Below are positions 1-12,800 of a stretch of DNA of 64,000 nt, piece by piece. The DNA lies in contig VXAA01005659.1 in assembly GCA_013399115.1 (NCBI GenBank), forward strand, positions 179,775 to 243,774, read 5' to 3'. Position numbers and translations under genes: made by a program. The stretch's first letter is position 1; the number at the start of each line of letters is the position of its first letter. This DNA comes from Anseranas semipalmata (taxonomy: Eukaryota; Chordata; Aves; Anseriformes; Anseranatidae). The notes beneath the pieces were generated by a model. The model was not told the origin of the DNA and ran no database searches. It saw nothing but the letters and a program-made list of their open reading frames with translations.

Positions 1-3000
1 CATGCATCCCCTTTGGGGAGCTCTAGTAGGTCATGTAGGATCTTTTGCACTGTCACTGCTCAGGTCTGTGAGTCTCTGCTTGCCCAGTGTCCCCCATCCC
101 CATCCCTCCCCCTTGCCTTTTATTGCTTATAGCTTTCAGGGACAGCAGGAGAAGGGTCTCTGATTTTTCTCACTCATTTAAGTTTGTTTCAGGGTACCTA
201 GAGGCTGCAAGTACCAGGGGAGCGAAGAGATCTCATGGCCTTCACAAATACACCTGTAATTCCACAAGCCTTTCTCAAGCAGCAGGTCAGTAACACACTG
301 GGTTGCAGAAGCTGCAAAGCACACAATGGCTGAACAAACCAGTACTTTGTGGGTATTATTCATGTGGTCTTTAGATGTAGGCCAGAGTCTAAATACACTT
401 TTGTGGCCAACAGCCTGTTGATGCCTGGGGAGGGAATGCTACATTTAGACTTCAGCAAAGCTAACAGCTGTCCTATAGATTCAACTTCCCTTGTCAGGCA
501 TACTATGAAATGCTTTTTGTTTCATGACAGGAAAATAACCTTTCTGAGCATTTTTTGTGTGGCCAAACCCAGCAGTGCCCTTGCTGATGGACTGCACAGG
601 CTGGATACGTGTGGGGTTTTTGGGTGGCCAATGTGCAACTTGAATGACGCCGCAGGCAGCATTTATCTACTGGCCCTGGACAGGCCGGTGAGTTCACAGC
701 CGGCCGATACAATGCTACCTGGACATCTGTAGCAAACCCAGTTCAGATAAAGCATTTATTGCAACGTCTGAGAGAGAGCTTGGAATAACATGCTAACATG
801 GGAAAAAATAACGTTTGCTTTGTCTGTAGACTGCGAGCGCTGTAATTTTTGATATCCAACATCAAAATGTGTCCCAGTTCTTTGTCTGCGGCTTCATTCT
901 CTCAAGTAAGTTTAAGTGAAATACTGCTGCTCCTGTGGTTATCTAATAGCTACTGTTGAGTCTGGGTTGGATTTGTCTGACAGGCGTACCCATAATTCTT
1001 TTGTTTTGCAAGGGGAGCTCTTACATGATGCTTTGTCCCAACTGTGGGATGTCAGTATAGACTGTTTGAAGCACATCCTATTCCTTGTGGAAACCTAGGG
1101 CTCTGCCGGCTAAACCTGTAGCATCACCATGTGCACATGTAACTGGTGCGGTCTGATCCCTGCAGTCCCCCTCTATGGCAAACACTCTACCTCCTCTCCT
1201 CTTCTCTAGTCTCTCCTTCCTCAGATTTGCTCACAAGCCTTCTCCAACACAGGCACAAATTGAAAGAAAATGAACGGTGTAAGTATCTGCTGCAGAACAG
1301 CCTCTTGACTCTGTGTGGGACAAGAAGTTACCGCTGTCCTTTGGGAATCAGGCTGCAGGTAGTTCAGGATATGCACACGCATGCACTGACTGCACAAGGA
1401 TCAGTCCTCAGCACTGCAGAGTTCAGATGTAAGTGCCACGAGAAGTAAATTAGACGCCATTTCCTCTTCAGGCAGTGCTGCAAATGAGCCTTTGGGGATC
1501 ATAGAGCGGTTTATGTTAGGGGATTAGGATTTGCCTTTTGAGCAGCTGGAGCTGTACTGTGCTTTCCTTTACGACCAAGAAATACAGAAACCAGCCTGCG
1601 TGTCTTATGGCTGCAGTCATCACGTGTATTCAGATCTCATTCCCTTGTTCATGTCTCCAAGTTGAGAAGTTGTGTGTGGCTGGACAGGGATGCACACATT
1701 TGAAGTGAACAGCAGCAGCTCCCTAAAAGCTGAAGTCAGTGGAGGGATTGGTAGAAATTAGGTGTTAAGTATCCACCTAATCAGTCTTTCAGCTGTCTGC
1801 CCAGGGCTTGTACTTCTGTTACCTTGTGTTAGCTTGCAGTAGATAAGAAGCTCTGCAAATGCAGTTTCATTCCAGCAATACTCATCCTGTGCAGCAGCTC
1901 TGTCCACTGTGTGTCATCATATGAGTCCATTGCATGGAGGGCACTACAAGGTCAAGCAGTGGTTTGATATTCAGAGCTGTTCTGCTTCCTGCTGCAGCCG
2001 TGCTCCAGAGGATGTCTGTAAGTATCAGACATCCCAAAGAGCTGGTGTGGGTGAGGCTAGCAGTGCGCTGTGGCCAGGCAAGACTCTCAAAGGAGCTGCA
2101 TAGTCCCTTTACAATATGCAGATACTCTTCTCAGTAGGGAGAACGGGGTTTGCAACCACTCTGGAGCTTACAGGAGCTCACAGCTATTGTCCATGCAGAG
2201 CCACTTCATGCCATTCAGCATCTGGCTCCCATTTAGGTACCTGAATCCGCGGGAGATTGGCTCCTAAAGCCCTATGTGGATCTGGGTGAAGCTGAAGGGC
2301 AGGTCCAGCTGAGCTAATTTTGGTCTGTAGGCAGTGCTTGCTCAGCATGGACAGGAAGCCCTGCACATTGCAGTTCTGCCCATTTAGCAGGGTTGCACAG
2401 TTTTGAATTGCTGTTGCCTACGGTTTAATCCCAACAGCCGAGATTAAGCTGGAGTAGATGTCTGGATAACTGAAAGCACCAGGAAGGCAGACAGGAGCGG
2501 ATGCTGGGCTGTACTGGCTCAGTCTCCCTCTCCATCCCCGCAAATTCGGGTCTCCCAGTTTGGTCTAGGCTGCTGTCTCCTGCCTTGCTGTCCGTGCTGT
2601 GTGAGAGGGCCGTGCTCCAGCATGCCGTGCGTGATCCGCAGCACTTCTGGCTCTGGGAGCTGAGGGTTGCATAGGGCTAGCAGCGTCTGTGCTTCGTCTG
2701 GCGACTCTCCCTCTGCACAGCAGAGTCCCAGGCAGAGTCCCAGCTTGGCTGCTGCTTTTGATTACAGCTCGAATGTGGATGTGCAGAAGCACTGCCTTCA
2801 AAGGCGGAGTAGCTGGAGGTACAGGAGAGGCAACCAAAGTTGCCGTGCAAGCAGTGCTCCTGTAGCAATGTCCTTACTTGCTGCAAGCACGCCCTTGCTG
2901 CTCTGCCTTGGAGATGCAGCGCTGAGCATGCCACACAGAGCCCAGACAAGGGGCAGATGTACAGACAAAGAAAAGGGAAGTGAAAGCCCCAGTTCTCCCC

Positions 3001-3479
3001 CCTCTGACGCAGGTTGCCAAAAATTACTTTGCTCCATCCCACCTTTGGGGATTTAGAGTAGGAAAGACCTTTGCATCCATCTCACAGTAGCTGACAGGGA
3101 GCTTTGGTCACTAATTCCCAGAACAAATCAGCCTTTAAGCCTGCTTCTGTGCATGGAAACATACAGGGATATTTATTTATTTATTTATTTGGTTCTTTCA
3201 AGTCCCCTCCTGACACCTAGCTACATGTGAGGGCTAAATTCAGGAACAGGGCAGTCAGCACGAAGGATCCTAATGCACAGTTTGTTTTCAGTCAGTCTAG
3301 GATTTATTTGTTCCCCATGGAGACCTGTAGTGGGTAGGACCGACAGACAGGAAAGAGATGGAAACCCAAAGGATCTGGCAAGAGATCATAAATGAGAAGG
3401 CAGGCCACCAAAGCCTATGGGACTGAATCACTGAGGGGGCAGAAGGGATCCCCAGCTGGGACTTTTTGATACAGAGTAT
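1..3479. other. Upstream flank, no gene recognised
   Basis: Only short open frames without codon conservation or known domains occur here. I see no exon I can assign to NEU2 or NGEF, which lie upstream of INPP5D in other vertebrates. A small (ATTT)5 microsatellite lies at 3171. Confidence 0.6.
3171..3190. repeat. (ATTT)5 microsatellite
   Basis: Five perfect tetranucleotide units upstream of INPP5D. Confidence 0.9.
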
Positions 3480-3753
3480 TAGGACGTGAAGGGGAAGGGA
3501 AAGTCAGGGAACATGGGCTTGCTCGTCACTTCAGTTGCAGCATGAAGAGAGAGCAGGGGCTGCACGAACATGTCACGCTCACTCTCTGAGCTGTTTGAGT
3601 TGAGGAAGTTGTCCGCGGCTGAGTTTCCTTTCCCTCTCTGTACTATTGAAACAGGAAGCTGGTGAGCTGAAGCTGCCTGATCGTTACGCACAGACACAGA
3701 GGCAGCTCTGGCAGCTCCTGTATTGGCATTCAGGTTTCCTCCCAGCTGCAGCA
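3480..3753 (+). promoter_or_regulatory. INPP5D: Putative INPP5D promoter and 5' UTR
   Basis: This segment lies directly before the start codon and shows no TATA box. It has several GGAA cores of the ETS/PU.1 type: GAGGAAGT at about 3602, CAGGAAG at about 3652, and reverse-strand copies in the pyrimidine run at about 3625. This would fit a blood-cell promoter, but the transcription start cannot be placed from sequence alone. Part of it is probably 5' UTR. The reading frame stays open upstream of the ATG, but no in-frame ATG precedes 3754, so I keep 3754 as the start. Confidence 0.4.
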
Positions 3754-3887
3754 ATGGATCAGTGCTGGTACCACGGCAATATCACTCGCTCCAGAGCCGA
3801 AGACCTGCTCTCCAAAGTAGGCAAGGATGGCAGCTTCCTTGTGCGGGCCAGTGAGTCAATTGCTTCGGCGTATGCACTCTGCGTGCT
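3754..3887 (+). CDS. INPP5D: INPP5D exon 1 (coding part): N-terminal half of SH2 domain
   Basis: Encodes residues 1-44 plus two bases of codon 45. It begins MDQCWYHGNITR, against MVPCWNHGNITR in human. The FLVRAS motif carries the phosphotyrosine-binding Arg31. The exon ends before a clean GTAAGT donor. Any 5' UTR in the same exon extends upstream by an unknown length. Confidence 0.96.
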
Positions 3888-6800
3888 GTAAGTACAGCTT
3901 TCAACCTCGCGCTTCACGCGGACACTTTTGTCCCTGCTCGTGCAGGGTGTTACCCCTGCATCCTCTCCGGTACAGGTAAACAGCCACTGTACCCACTAGG
4001 AAGGTGCAGCCAACATCAGAGCATGGCTGGTTTCCCCTTACCGGGCCATAGGGTAGCGCAGGGAGCAAGACCAGGCTGAACGAACCTGTATTCTTTTACT
4101 GTTGTACTGTTCACGCCACTCTTGCCCTGATTCAAAAGGAGAATAATCAAAGATACCATTGCTGCGCTCTGAGATGCTGCACTCTGCGCTCTTGACCCTT
4201 AGAGCTTGTTAGTAGCTTGGGTCAGGTATTTACATGTAACAACTCAAATACCGAGCTTGGTACCCTTTGAGGCATGCTCTTGCTCTGGTTCAGTGTGTGT
4301 TTGACCCACCAACCTGTACGGTGCCGTGTCCCCCTCAGCAAAAGGCTTGAAATAGTTCCTGGAGCTGTGCATGATACTCCCGGCACAGCGGTGAGTCCAC
4401 CTGCCCCACTAATGTGGCTCATGGGGTAATATTGTCATGTGGGAAATAAGGGAGAGGAGGGAAGTGCTGGCAGCCCTGACCCCCACGTTCTGGGTTGGGG
4501 CTGGGGACCAGAGAGCAGGGATTCCTGCCCTGGGTTTGTAAGGGGCAAGCGTTATTCCCAGAGGCAGGAGTGCAGGGGCAAGAGGAGACTGAAGTCAGCA
4601 GGTAGAGTCTGAGGCATTTAACTTTGTGTTACAGAGAGATGAGACAGTCACTCTCTGCCTAGGAGAGACCGAGAGAGCCTCTGTGGGACCCTGCCTCGTT
4701 GCTGCCATCGTGCAACAGATTAATAAAAAATAATTTCTCCCCTACTCCCCATGAAATCACAAGCAGGTTTCTCAGTGTAGCTTCTTTCTGAAAGTATGTT
4801 TCTTGCAGTGGTAGAGGTGGTGCTGCTTTTTATAACTCTGGTCTAACTGCTCCTGTCTGAGGTCAGACTTCTGGTGACAGCACAGGCTGCAGCGCGAGGT
4901 TCATCTGCAGAGAGCGTGGGGCTGGGCAGCTGCCTGGGAGCGTAGGTGTTGGATTGTGAGAGAGCAGCGGCCGGGGAGCGGGGGTGTTGGCAAGGTGCAG
5001 AGAGCCTCTGTGCCTGTTTGTTAAGGTGTTTGTAACAACGTGGGGAAGAGAAGAGTTTGTTCTTTCTGGAGGGAGCAGGGAAAGAAGGGTGGTGCAGAGA
5101 AAGAGCCAGGGCAAGCAGGGGGAAGGAGAGGTGTTTCTAGCATGGCTGAGGGGCCAAGTTGCCACTCAGGGGCCGTTTTACTGGACTAGACTGCCGCTTC
5201 CATCGAGTCTTTTTAGTACAACTGCTTTGATTAGTAACCAGTATGTGCAAACACACACACAAAAGATATTTTACAGAGTGGTGGTGGGGATTGTAGAAAG
5301 GGAAGGTGCTGTAAAAATGTCTACTAATGTGCATTTGCATAAGTTTTTCCATTGTAAATGTTTATGCAGCCAACTTTGAAAGCCTTTTGTGGCTTGAGAG
5401 ACATGGGATCAGGAAATAGAAACAATATAGTGACCAGGATTTTCTGAACAGGGAGCCAAAGGTTATGTTCTTAAATTCATTCTGAGGTGGCCGATGTGAA
5501 TGGTTTGATTAAGGAAATGGGGAGCACCCAGCTTTGTCAGCCAAGAGCAGCCAGATCTGTGGTGCAACAGCCTGGCATTAATTAGAGTCTGAGAAATGTC
5601 CCACAGACGTCTGTCAAAGTATGTAACGTGCTTTCAGCTTATGCTGGTTTGCAATTAGTTTGTGAAGAAAAAGGGTTAAAGACGGTGAACAAGTCTTTCC
5701 CTCTGAATGTTGTCTTGACAAAATGCGCAACTTTGCTGAAGCTGAAAACTTCCTCAGAGATGTATCAGTTTCAGCTGTGTTATTGACTGGAAGGTGTTTG
5801 AAGTTTGAGCTCTCCAGTTGCTCCTGTTTAAAAAATGGGGAGGCTGGAGACAAAGAATGAGAGAGAAAGAGAGGGGAATTGAAAGCCTGACTGCAAAAGG
5901 TTTTCACAAAAAGAAAATTATGTTGAAAGTGAGAAAGCGTGAACTGTGTATAGACAAGGTAAACAACAAAAAAAAGAAATTTGCTCTGAAAAAGAAGTGT
6001 CATATTCTACAAAAACTCTGATACTTATTGGGCAGATCAGTCAAAATCCAGCAAAAGTGCTTGTTATTATTATTATTATATAGATTGCAATAGTGATTTT
6101 TCTTGAAGAACTGCTTTAGAAATAGGGCTTCTATGGATACAGAAAAGAGGGAGGTGTATTTGCAGGGCATTTTAAGAGTGCCTCCCCTCCTTTTCTAAAA
6201 CAGAGCAGCAGCTCTGAGCTCAGCAGAGAGCTGAAACAGTCAGCAGATACAGAGGGAACACTCCTCCCCCTCCGCTCTCTCTGCTGGTCACACTGCCCCA
6301 TAAAAGGCAAGGAGCAAAGTCATTTTCCTCCTCCTTTCTCTGAGCCTGGATTGTTTGATTTGCCAGTTTTTCGACAAGAAATGGGCTAACTCACCTGGAG
6401 GGAGGGGAATGCCTGGATCCTGAAATCAAAAAGCCTGCTTGGCCCTCGCAACATGGTGAATCGGCGTCATTCCTCCAAGGGACCTTCTGTTGGTGGCTCC
6501 TTTGTGAGCGGCTGCAGGAATAACAGTGCTTCTAGAGAAGACCCTCAAAGCCTAGCTGCAGTTTTGGGGTCCCTCTCAGAGGGTTGTTCCTGTGAGGTGC
6601 CATTTCCAGCCCCCTGGGGGGACAGCCTCTCTCCTGGTGCACTTAGGTAGGGCCCAGCATGGCAGACCTGTTTGTGATTAGGATTTCCAGGCACTCCCAA
6701 TATTACCTCCTGTGTGTAAGGGTATGTACAGCAGGAGAGGAAAGAGAAAACACAAGCCTTGTTCCCCTTCCTCCTTTAGTTGGCTGATAGGACAGATACA

Positions 6801-9800
6801 TGAGAAAGTGCTTGGAGACACGTTTAAGCTCAGGCACATGTTTTATTTATCCCCCCATAGCCAGGCTCAACAGCGGTTGGGCAATTCTGAACTCATACCC
6901 AGTTTTTAGGGAGGACCTGGAATGTGACAGTGACTGGACCCCATAATTTGACAGTCAGGATGCTGAGAAGAGAAAGCCTAAGGGTAGAAATGAGGTAAGA
7001 TTCACAGTCTTCTCTATCCACATGTATTAACCTAGGGGATTGCTAAAGAGGATCCCTGCTTTTGATCCTAGGAAGTGCTCCTCCTTGTCCCTGTCTCACC
7101 CAACAGCTCTTCTTAGCTTGCTTTTCCACTGATTTTACCTTCCCTCAGCTTAAACCTCTCTACAAGTATCATGACATAAGGCCCGTGTGATGGGGTACTT
7201 CCACGGAGGGTCCTCTTGTGACGCAAGAGCCATTGAGCTGGTTTGTTTATCAGTTTCATAATCTCCACACACACACAAATTTTCTCTCATCAGCTGCATG
7301 AGCAGTTCTGCTTAGCCCTGTTTGCATATCAGAAGGAGGAAATGGTGTAAGAGAACTGCATTGAAAGATAAAAACAAAACCCATACCCTTCCTGGGGGCA
7401 TATCCTCATCTGGCGTTGGTTGCCCTGGGCTCAGTGAAATTAGCAGAGTTGTGGCAGTCCAAAGCAGTTCAAGATCATGGCCGTGACTTCCAGCTCTCTG
7501 CTAGCAGCAGCTCCTCAGCTGTGTGAATGAATAGATGCCTATGAAATGGTCTTGCATCGCTTACTGAAGTGGTACGGAGCTCTGTGAGCAGTTGTAATTC
7601 TTCTGTGTCCTTGGCATTAATGCCATCAGAAAGAGACAGATTCATATGGATACATGACAAAATCCTCCAAACACCCTGGAAAAATTCAGCCATGATTCAT
7701 GAGTAATTTCCTTTCATTTCCAATTGCTCTTTGTGACTCCCTGCTTAGGTAGCCTTATGCTACCTAAAATCCTGGCGGTCTCTCTTTCTCTCTCTTGCGT
7801 GGAGTGATTCTGAAAGGCGTGTGATGAATAAGCTCACAACATAATTGTGAAAGAGATGAGGATGTTTTATCTATCTCCTCAGCTGGAGGGCTGACCTCAG
7901 CGCACGTTTCATGATGATCCTACGGGTAATGTGGTTCTGTTACAGGCAAGGAGGCTCCGAGAATGGATTCCAGTTTTTCCTTTGAGAGGAAGGGGTTGAA
8001 ACCAGCATCATTTATTGGCTTAAAGCCATAGTGTATGTTTTTACAGAATGCTTTGCAGGTGACTTGAAAGGTTTGATCAATCTGTTGTTCACTGGGGAAA
8101 AAGTAAAAATAGATTTTTCAGCCAACTTTTCTTGGGCAAGCTCCACAAAGCACAGCAGCTGCTGAGGAAGGTCACGCTTGCCACATTACAGCACTGCTGA
8201 GGCTTCCTTTCCTTGCTCTTGAGCTCTTGCACATTAATGTGGCCCTCCACTGGGCAAAAGTCTCCTCCGTCCTCCCTTAAACAAAAATCTAATTGAATTT
8301 ACCTGGGACAAAATGTTAGCTATGGCTGATCTACAGATGCACATGTACAGCGTGCCTCTGCACCACAGTAGCGAGGTGGGTTTTCATTTAGGCCTGTCAT
8401 TTAGGATTTGTGCATGACAACATGCCTAGCAATCAGCTGTCTTATTGTGGCTTAGCTGAAATCTATTTTATTTGTTGTGTTGGTTTTTTTTTCCAATACA
8501 AGTCAGAGCACATGCTAGCCCTTCGATTTATTCATTCATTGCTGATTTTGGCCCAGTGTCTTTTGAATTTCTGCTTTTTCATTCCTTCCTGAGACGCCCA
8601 CTCTACTGACAGCCAGAGCCATTTGGTGTTTTCCTTCTTTCCGGCCAGAAGAAGAGTTGTATAACTCATTCTGAGGCAGATTCTGATATCACTTTCTGCA
8701 CTGACATCTGCAAATGTGTCTCAGTGACCGGGAACACTTCAGGTTTGTGTTACTTTGGAGACTCCAGGGAAATGGAAATAAATGTTTAAAACCCTTGTGC
8801 GTGAAGCCATCTATCTGTATCGGGATCTTCCAATATCTTCTGTCATGGGGAGGAGTGCCATGGTGTGATTCACTCCCTTCTGGAAACAGTCTAACGGCAT
8901 CTCCTCTGATCTGTTCCAGGTTTCGGAATTGCGTGTATACCTACCGAATTCTGCCTGATAAAGAAAATAAGCTAATTGTCCAGGTAAGCCACGCTGTGAA
9001 CCATTCGGTCCTACAAAGATGCATTTAGTATTGCTCGCTGCATTTTTTCACAGTAGTTCTAACACCAGGAGTAAAGGATATAAGGAGTTAAACTAATGCC
9101 CCGAGCCAGCACAGTGCTAGTCTGCAGGCTGCTGCTACAGCCCCTGGCACATGTGGGTGCAGACACCCAGCTTGGCTCTCTCAAGAGCCACCTTTGGCTC
9201 AGGCTCTTCTTAGGAGCCCCACTCACACACAGCTCTGCACAAACACAGCTGTATTGCCACCAAAGTCAATTCCAGGCTCTCAGTGCTGTGTCCAAGGGCC
9301 TTTGTGCCCAGGTCCAGCCACCAGCATCACCATGGTGTCCCAGCAAGCCTTGCCAGCTTCAGCTGGTTTCCCCAGAACTGCTCAGATATCTCTGCCTAAC
9401 TTGCCACAGGACTTCCAATTTCTGAGGAAGAACTGGCAGCAGGACACTGTGATTTGACCTGCGTCAGTACGTGTTAGCATGGCATGACACCAAAGCTAAT
9501 CCATCCTCCCAGACCACCAGGCAACACACACAGTGCAGAGGAACCTGCGCTGCCTCTGCAGGCTGCTAGCTTGGGGCCAGCACTCGGCCGGAACGAATAA
9601 CCTGTCATTTTGACACGGCTCCACACTGTATGCTGCAGGCTGTTTGTAGAACTCCTCGATTTTTCCCATCATCTGGTTTATTTCAGCCTTGTTGTCCTAA
9701 ATAATGCGCTTTGGCATGTTGTGCTGGTGTGATGATGTGTTGTGATGCTAGGACAGGTGCCCGGAAGGTGATACAGTGGTTATCATTATTTACAGTACAT

Positions 9801-12800
9801 CGAGCAGCTGTTGAGGTCAGTCTTACTGTGCCAGGTAGCTCACAAGTGAAACACCCCAGGCAGGAAGAGCCTGGGAGAGCCCTGAGGCCCAGGGCATGGG
9901 GACAGCTGTCCAAGACCCCCTGCAGCTCTGTGGCAGAGCCCAGGAGGGGAGCCAGGCCCTGCTAACGATGTCCTGGCTCTTTGCACTGGCACTGCGATGA
10001 GGACATTAACTTGTGGAACCCCAGCTGAATGGTGGCGGCTGCTTTGTCTTTTAGGAAACGAGGTGTGAGTTCATTCTTCTGCTGGTGAAAACTAAAAGCG
10101 ACTTTGCGTAAAGTCAGGTAAATCAAACTCGTGTCAGTCAGCTCAGGCTTTCCCCACCACACACACCTCCACGTCACCCCACAGTTCTTTGTAGGGTATT
10201 TGCAATTAATTATGTCCTCATCATTTCTGGGGAGGGATTATTGGACTACCACTGGATCCAGACAGTGGTATTAGGTCTCCATTGGATGTTTCTGAGTAAA
10301 ACCCTTCGAAATCCACTAGATTTCCTAAGAAAATGCAATCTACTAGAAGTACACCCAAACTGATTTATAAAATTCTCTTGGGATTTGTGGTCTGATTGTG
10401 AGGGATTTCTCTTGCGTGTACTTTGTGAGATGCAGAGGATCTGTGGTGGCATACCTTTGTACATGGGTTGCCAGGAGCTGTAGGTTGAGTATCAGGAGTA
10501 GGCTAAATAAAGTGTGTTGTTAACTCGAGTTTTGAAGACACAACACCTCCCATTCTGTGTTGCACTATTCCAGTTCTGTGGGAGAGGCAGAAGAAGGGGG
10601 CTGGCTTCTTCTTGCAAGAGGGAGAGACGCAGCGAGAGTTGTAATTGAGGCTTAGAGCAAAACAAGCTCATGTTGTTGGCTGCCGTTCTTGGTACATTGT
10701 TCCAGCTGGGCCAGACATCTTTGGTTGCTTGTCTGTTGAGTTTTGGGTAAAACAAAAAGTACTTCACGTGTATTAAAGGATCGTATTTTTGATAAGAACG
10801 GTTCTACTGTGCAAGGATTTAAAAGTTGCTAAATAGGAAGGAGTTTGACATTTTGAAAAAAATCCAGTAAAGAGGAAAGAGTCTACTAATCCTGTGGAAT
10901 TAGACCAGGTGCTAAATTAACACAGCAATCAGTAGATGCTTCTCTTTTTTTTTTTTTTTTTTTTTTTTAAGACATAGGAAAGATGCAGCACTAAGTCCTG
11001 AGGTTAGCCCGAATTGTGCAATGTGACTTTTTGCTTGCACAGTGCTCCTTCCTGAAGCTAACAACGTTGTCTTCCTGCCCAGATCTGGGCTGTTGTCTGT
11101 CAGACATTTTTCATGATGACAGCAGGTTCAGAAGATGTGTAATATCACAGCTACACTCGCAGCACTTGTGACATGACAGCTCTCCCTCTGCTACTCTGTG
11201 GAGTTTTTCAGCTTTAAAGCTGCAAGTTACTTCATGTTTTTTGGGTATTGGTGGATAGATTTCATTTCTCTTTTTTTACTTAGAGCCTCATCTGGCTCTG
11301 ATGGAATGACAGTGTTATTGTTTGCATGGTTAAATTAACTTTTCAGTACAGGTGGCAGAAGGGGAGGTGCATATTTTTGCATTCAGAGGTGCACATTTTT
11401 GCATTCAAACTGAAGAAAAAAATATTTGCATATATCCCTCTGGTGTTTTGTGGCATGCTGTGTGATCTGCCATTGACTTTCTGCATCTGCAGTAGCTGTA
11501 CAGCAGTCAGCACAGTCAGGTCTAGAACCCCTAGAATCAAAAGGGTATCCCCCAAAACATACCAGACTGTAATGGTTGCAGTCAGACTTTTTTCTTTTCC
11601 TCCTCTTTCCCTTCTTTTTTCTGGGACTGCTGAATTTTCTCCTTCCATTACCTGAGACTTCAAAATGTAGGCAAACGGATCCATGGCTTGGATGAATGAA
11701 ACTTGCATCCTGCCAATGAAAACATATTAAAGGAAGGGGGGGAGTAGTAACAAAAAAACCCTTGAAACACGGGATCTGTTACAGTGAGTAGAGATCTTTG
11801 TCCTTAGCCTGAGAACAATTAGTCATCGAGATATGTCTGTTAGCCTGCAGTCTCTCACCGTAGTAAAACACTAAGAACTGAGAAGCTGAGACAGGAAGAG
11901 AGCAAACGATGTACAGTAACACAGAGATCCAGGAGTACAGACGTGAGGCTGGAAATCAGCTGCCCGAGTTAGCTTAGCTGCTACCTGCCTGTCTTTGGCA
12001 AGTCACAGCTGGCGTGCTTCAACTTTCTTCTCTGTAAAAACAGATATGAGTTTCCCTTGCTCAAACGCGGAGGCATAGTTAATACAGAGTTGTTGAAAGT
12101 TTGGGAACTAGATGAGTATAATTGTAATTGTGCAAAGAGTGTTGGAATAACAAAGGAGTCCTTGGAAATAACGAGATCAAACTAAACGTGTAACCAAGTC
12201 TTTCTAAGCCAGGCATCTGTGGTCAGTTCTTGCCATGCAGATTCACAGGAGGTAAAACTTTCCTATACTGTCACTTAAAGTGTCTCATTTGTACCTCTAG
12301 CTGAGGTGTCATTGTGATCCTCATCACTCCACAATCTGAATTCCTTGTGATTTTAGCATCTCAACCAGGGGAAGTGCTATTGTTCCCATTTTACAAACAG
12401 AGAACTAGGTCCCAATCTGTTAAGGACTGGACTTTCTGTCCAATGACTAAGTCCCAATCTGTTAAGGAGGATTGGACTAGCAGTAAAAAAAATAAAAAAT
12501 TAAATAGCTGTCTCATGCTAACTTTCCCAGGATCAGAAGATGTGTGTGATGTGTCAATATTCGTCTCCCCTCCTTTTAGTTGTGCAGTCAAAGCTGTCAC
12601 CTGTAGTTAAAGCTGAGTTTGTACCTTTGTAGTCAGTGAGGAAGAAATAGGTTTCTGACCTGGGTGGGCTAAATTGTCCTTGGCAGGTCCTTCCTCTCTC
12701 GGCTAAAGTGTCTGGGGAACCCCCTTAGGCTGCCAGACCCTTGGCAAGCTGAAATCAGGTAAGGCAGTTCCCATTACAGCTCATTCTTGTTCAGCATGAA

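Larger units (their letters stand above)
3888..8919 (+). other. INPP5D: INPP5D intron 1
   Basis: A 5.0-kb intron between the two SH2 exons. It has no coding exon I can support. It carries a (TTA)n run at 6064, a TATA-like box at 6299 and a 9-bp hairpin at 7745. Confidence 0.85.

Noticed and set aside
349..732. 127-codon open frame upstream of INPP5D
   Set aside because: No recognisable domain, low-complexity or conserved motif; consistent with chance in GC-moderate DNA.
3646..3753. 36-codon N-terminal extension of the SH2 exon
   Set aside because: The upstream frame is open but its first codon is TTG, not ATG. The ATG at 3754 has a good context and matches the human N terminus.
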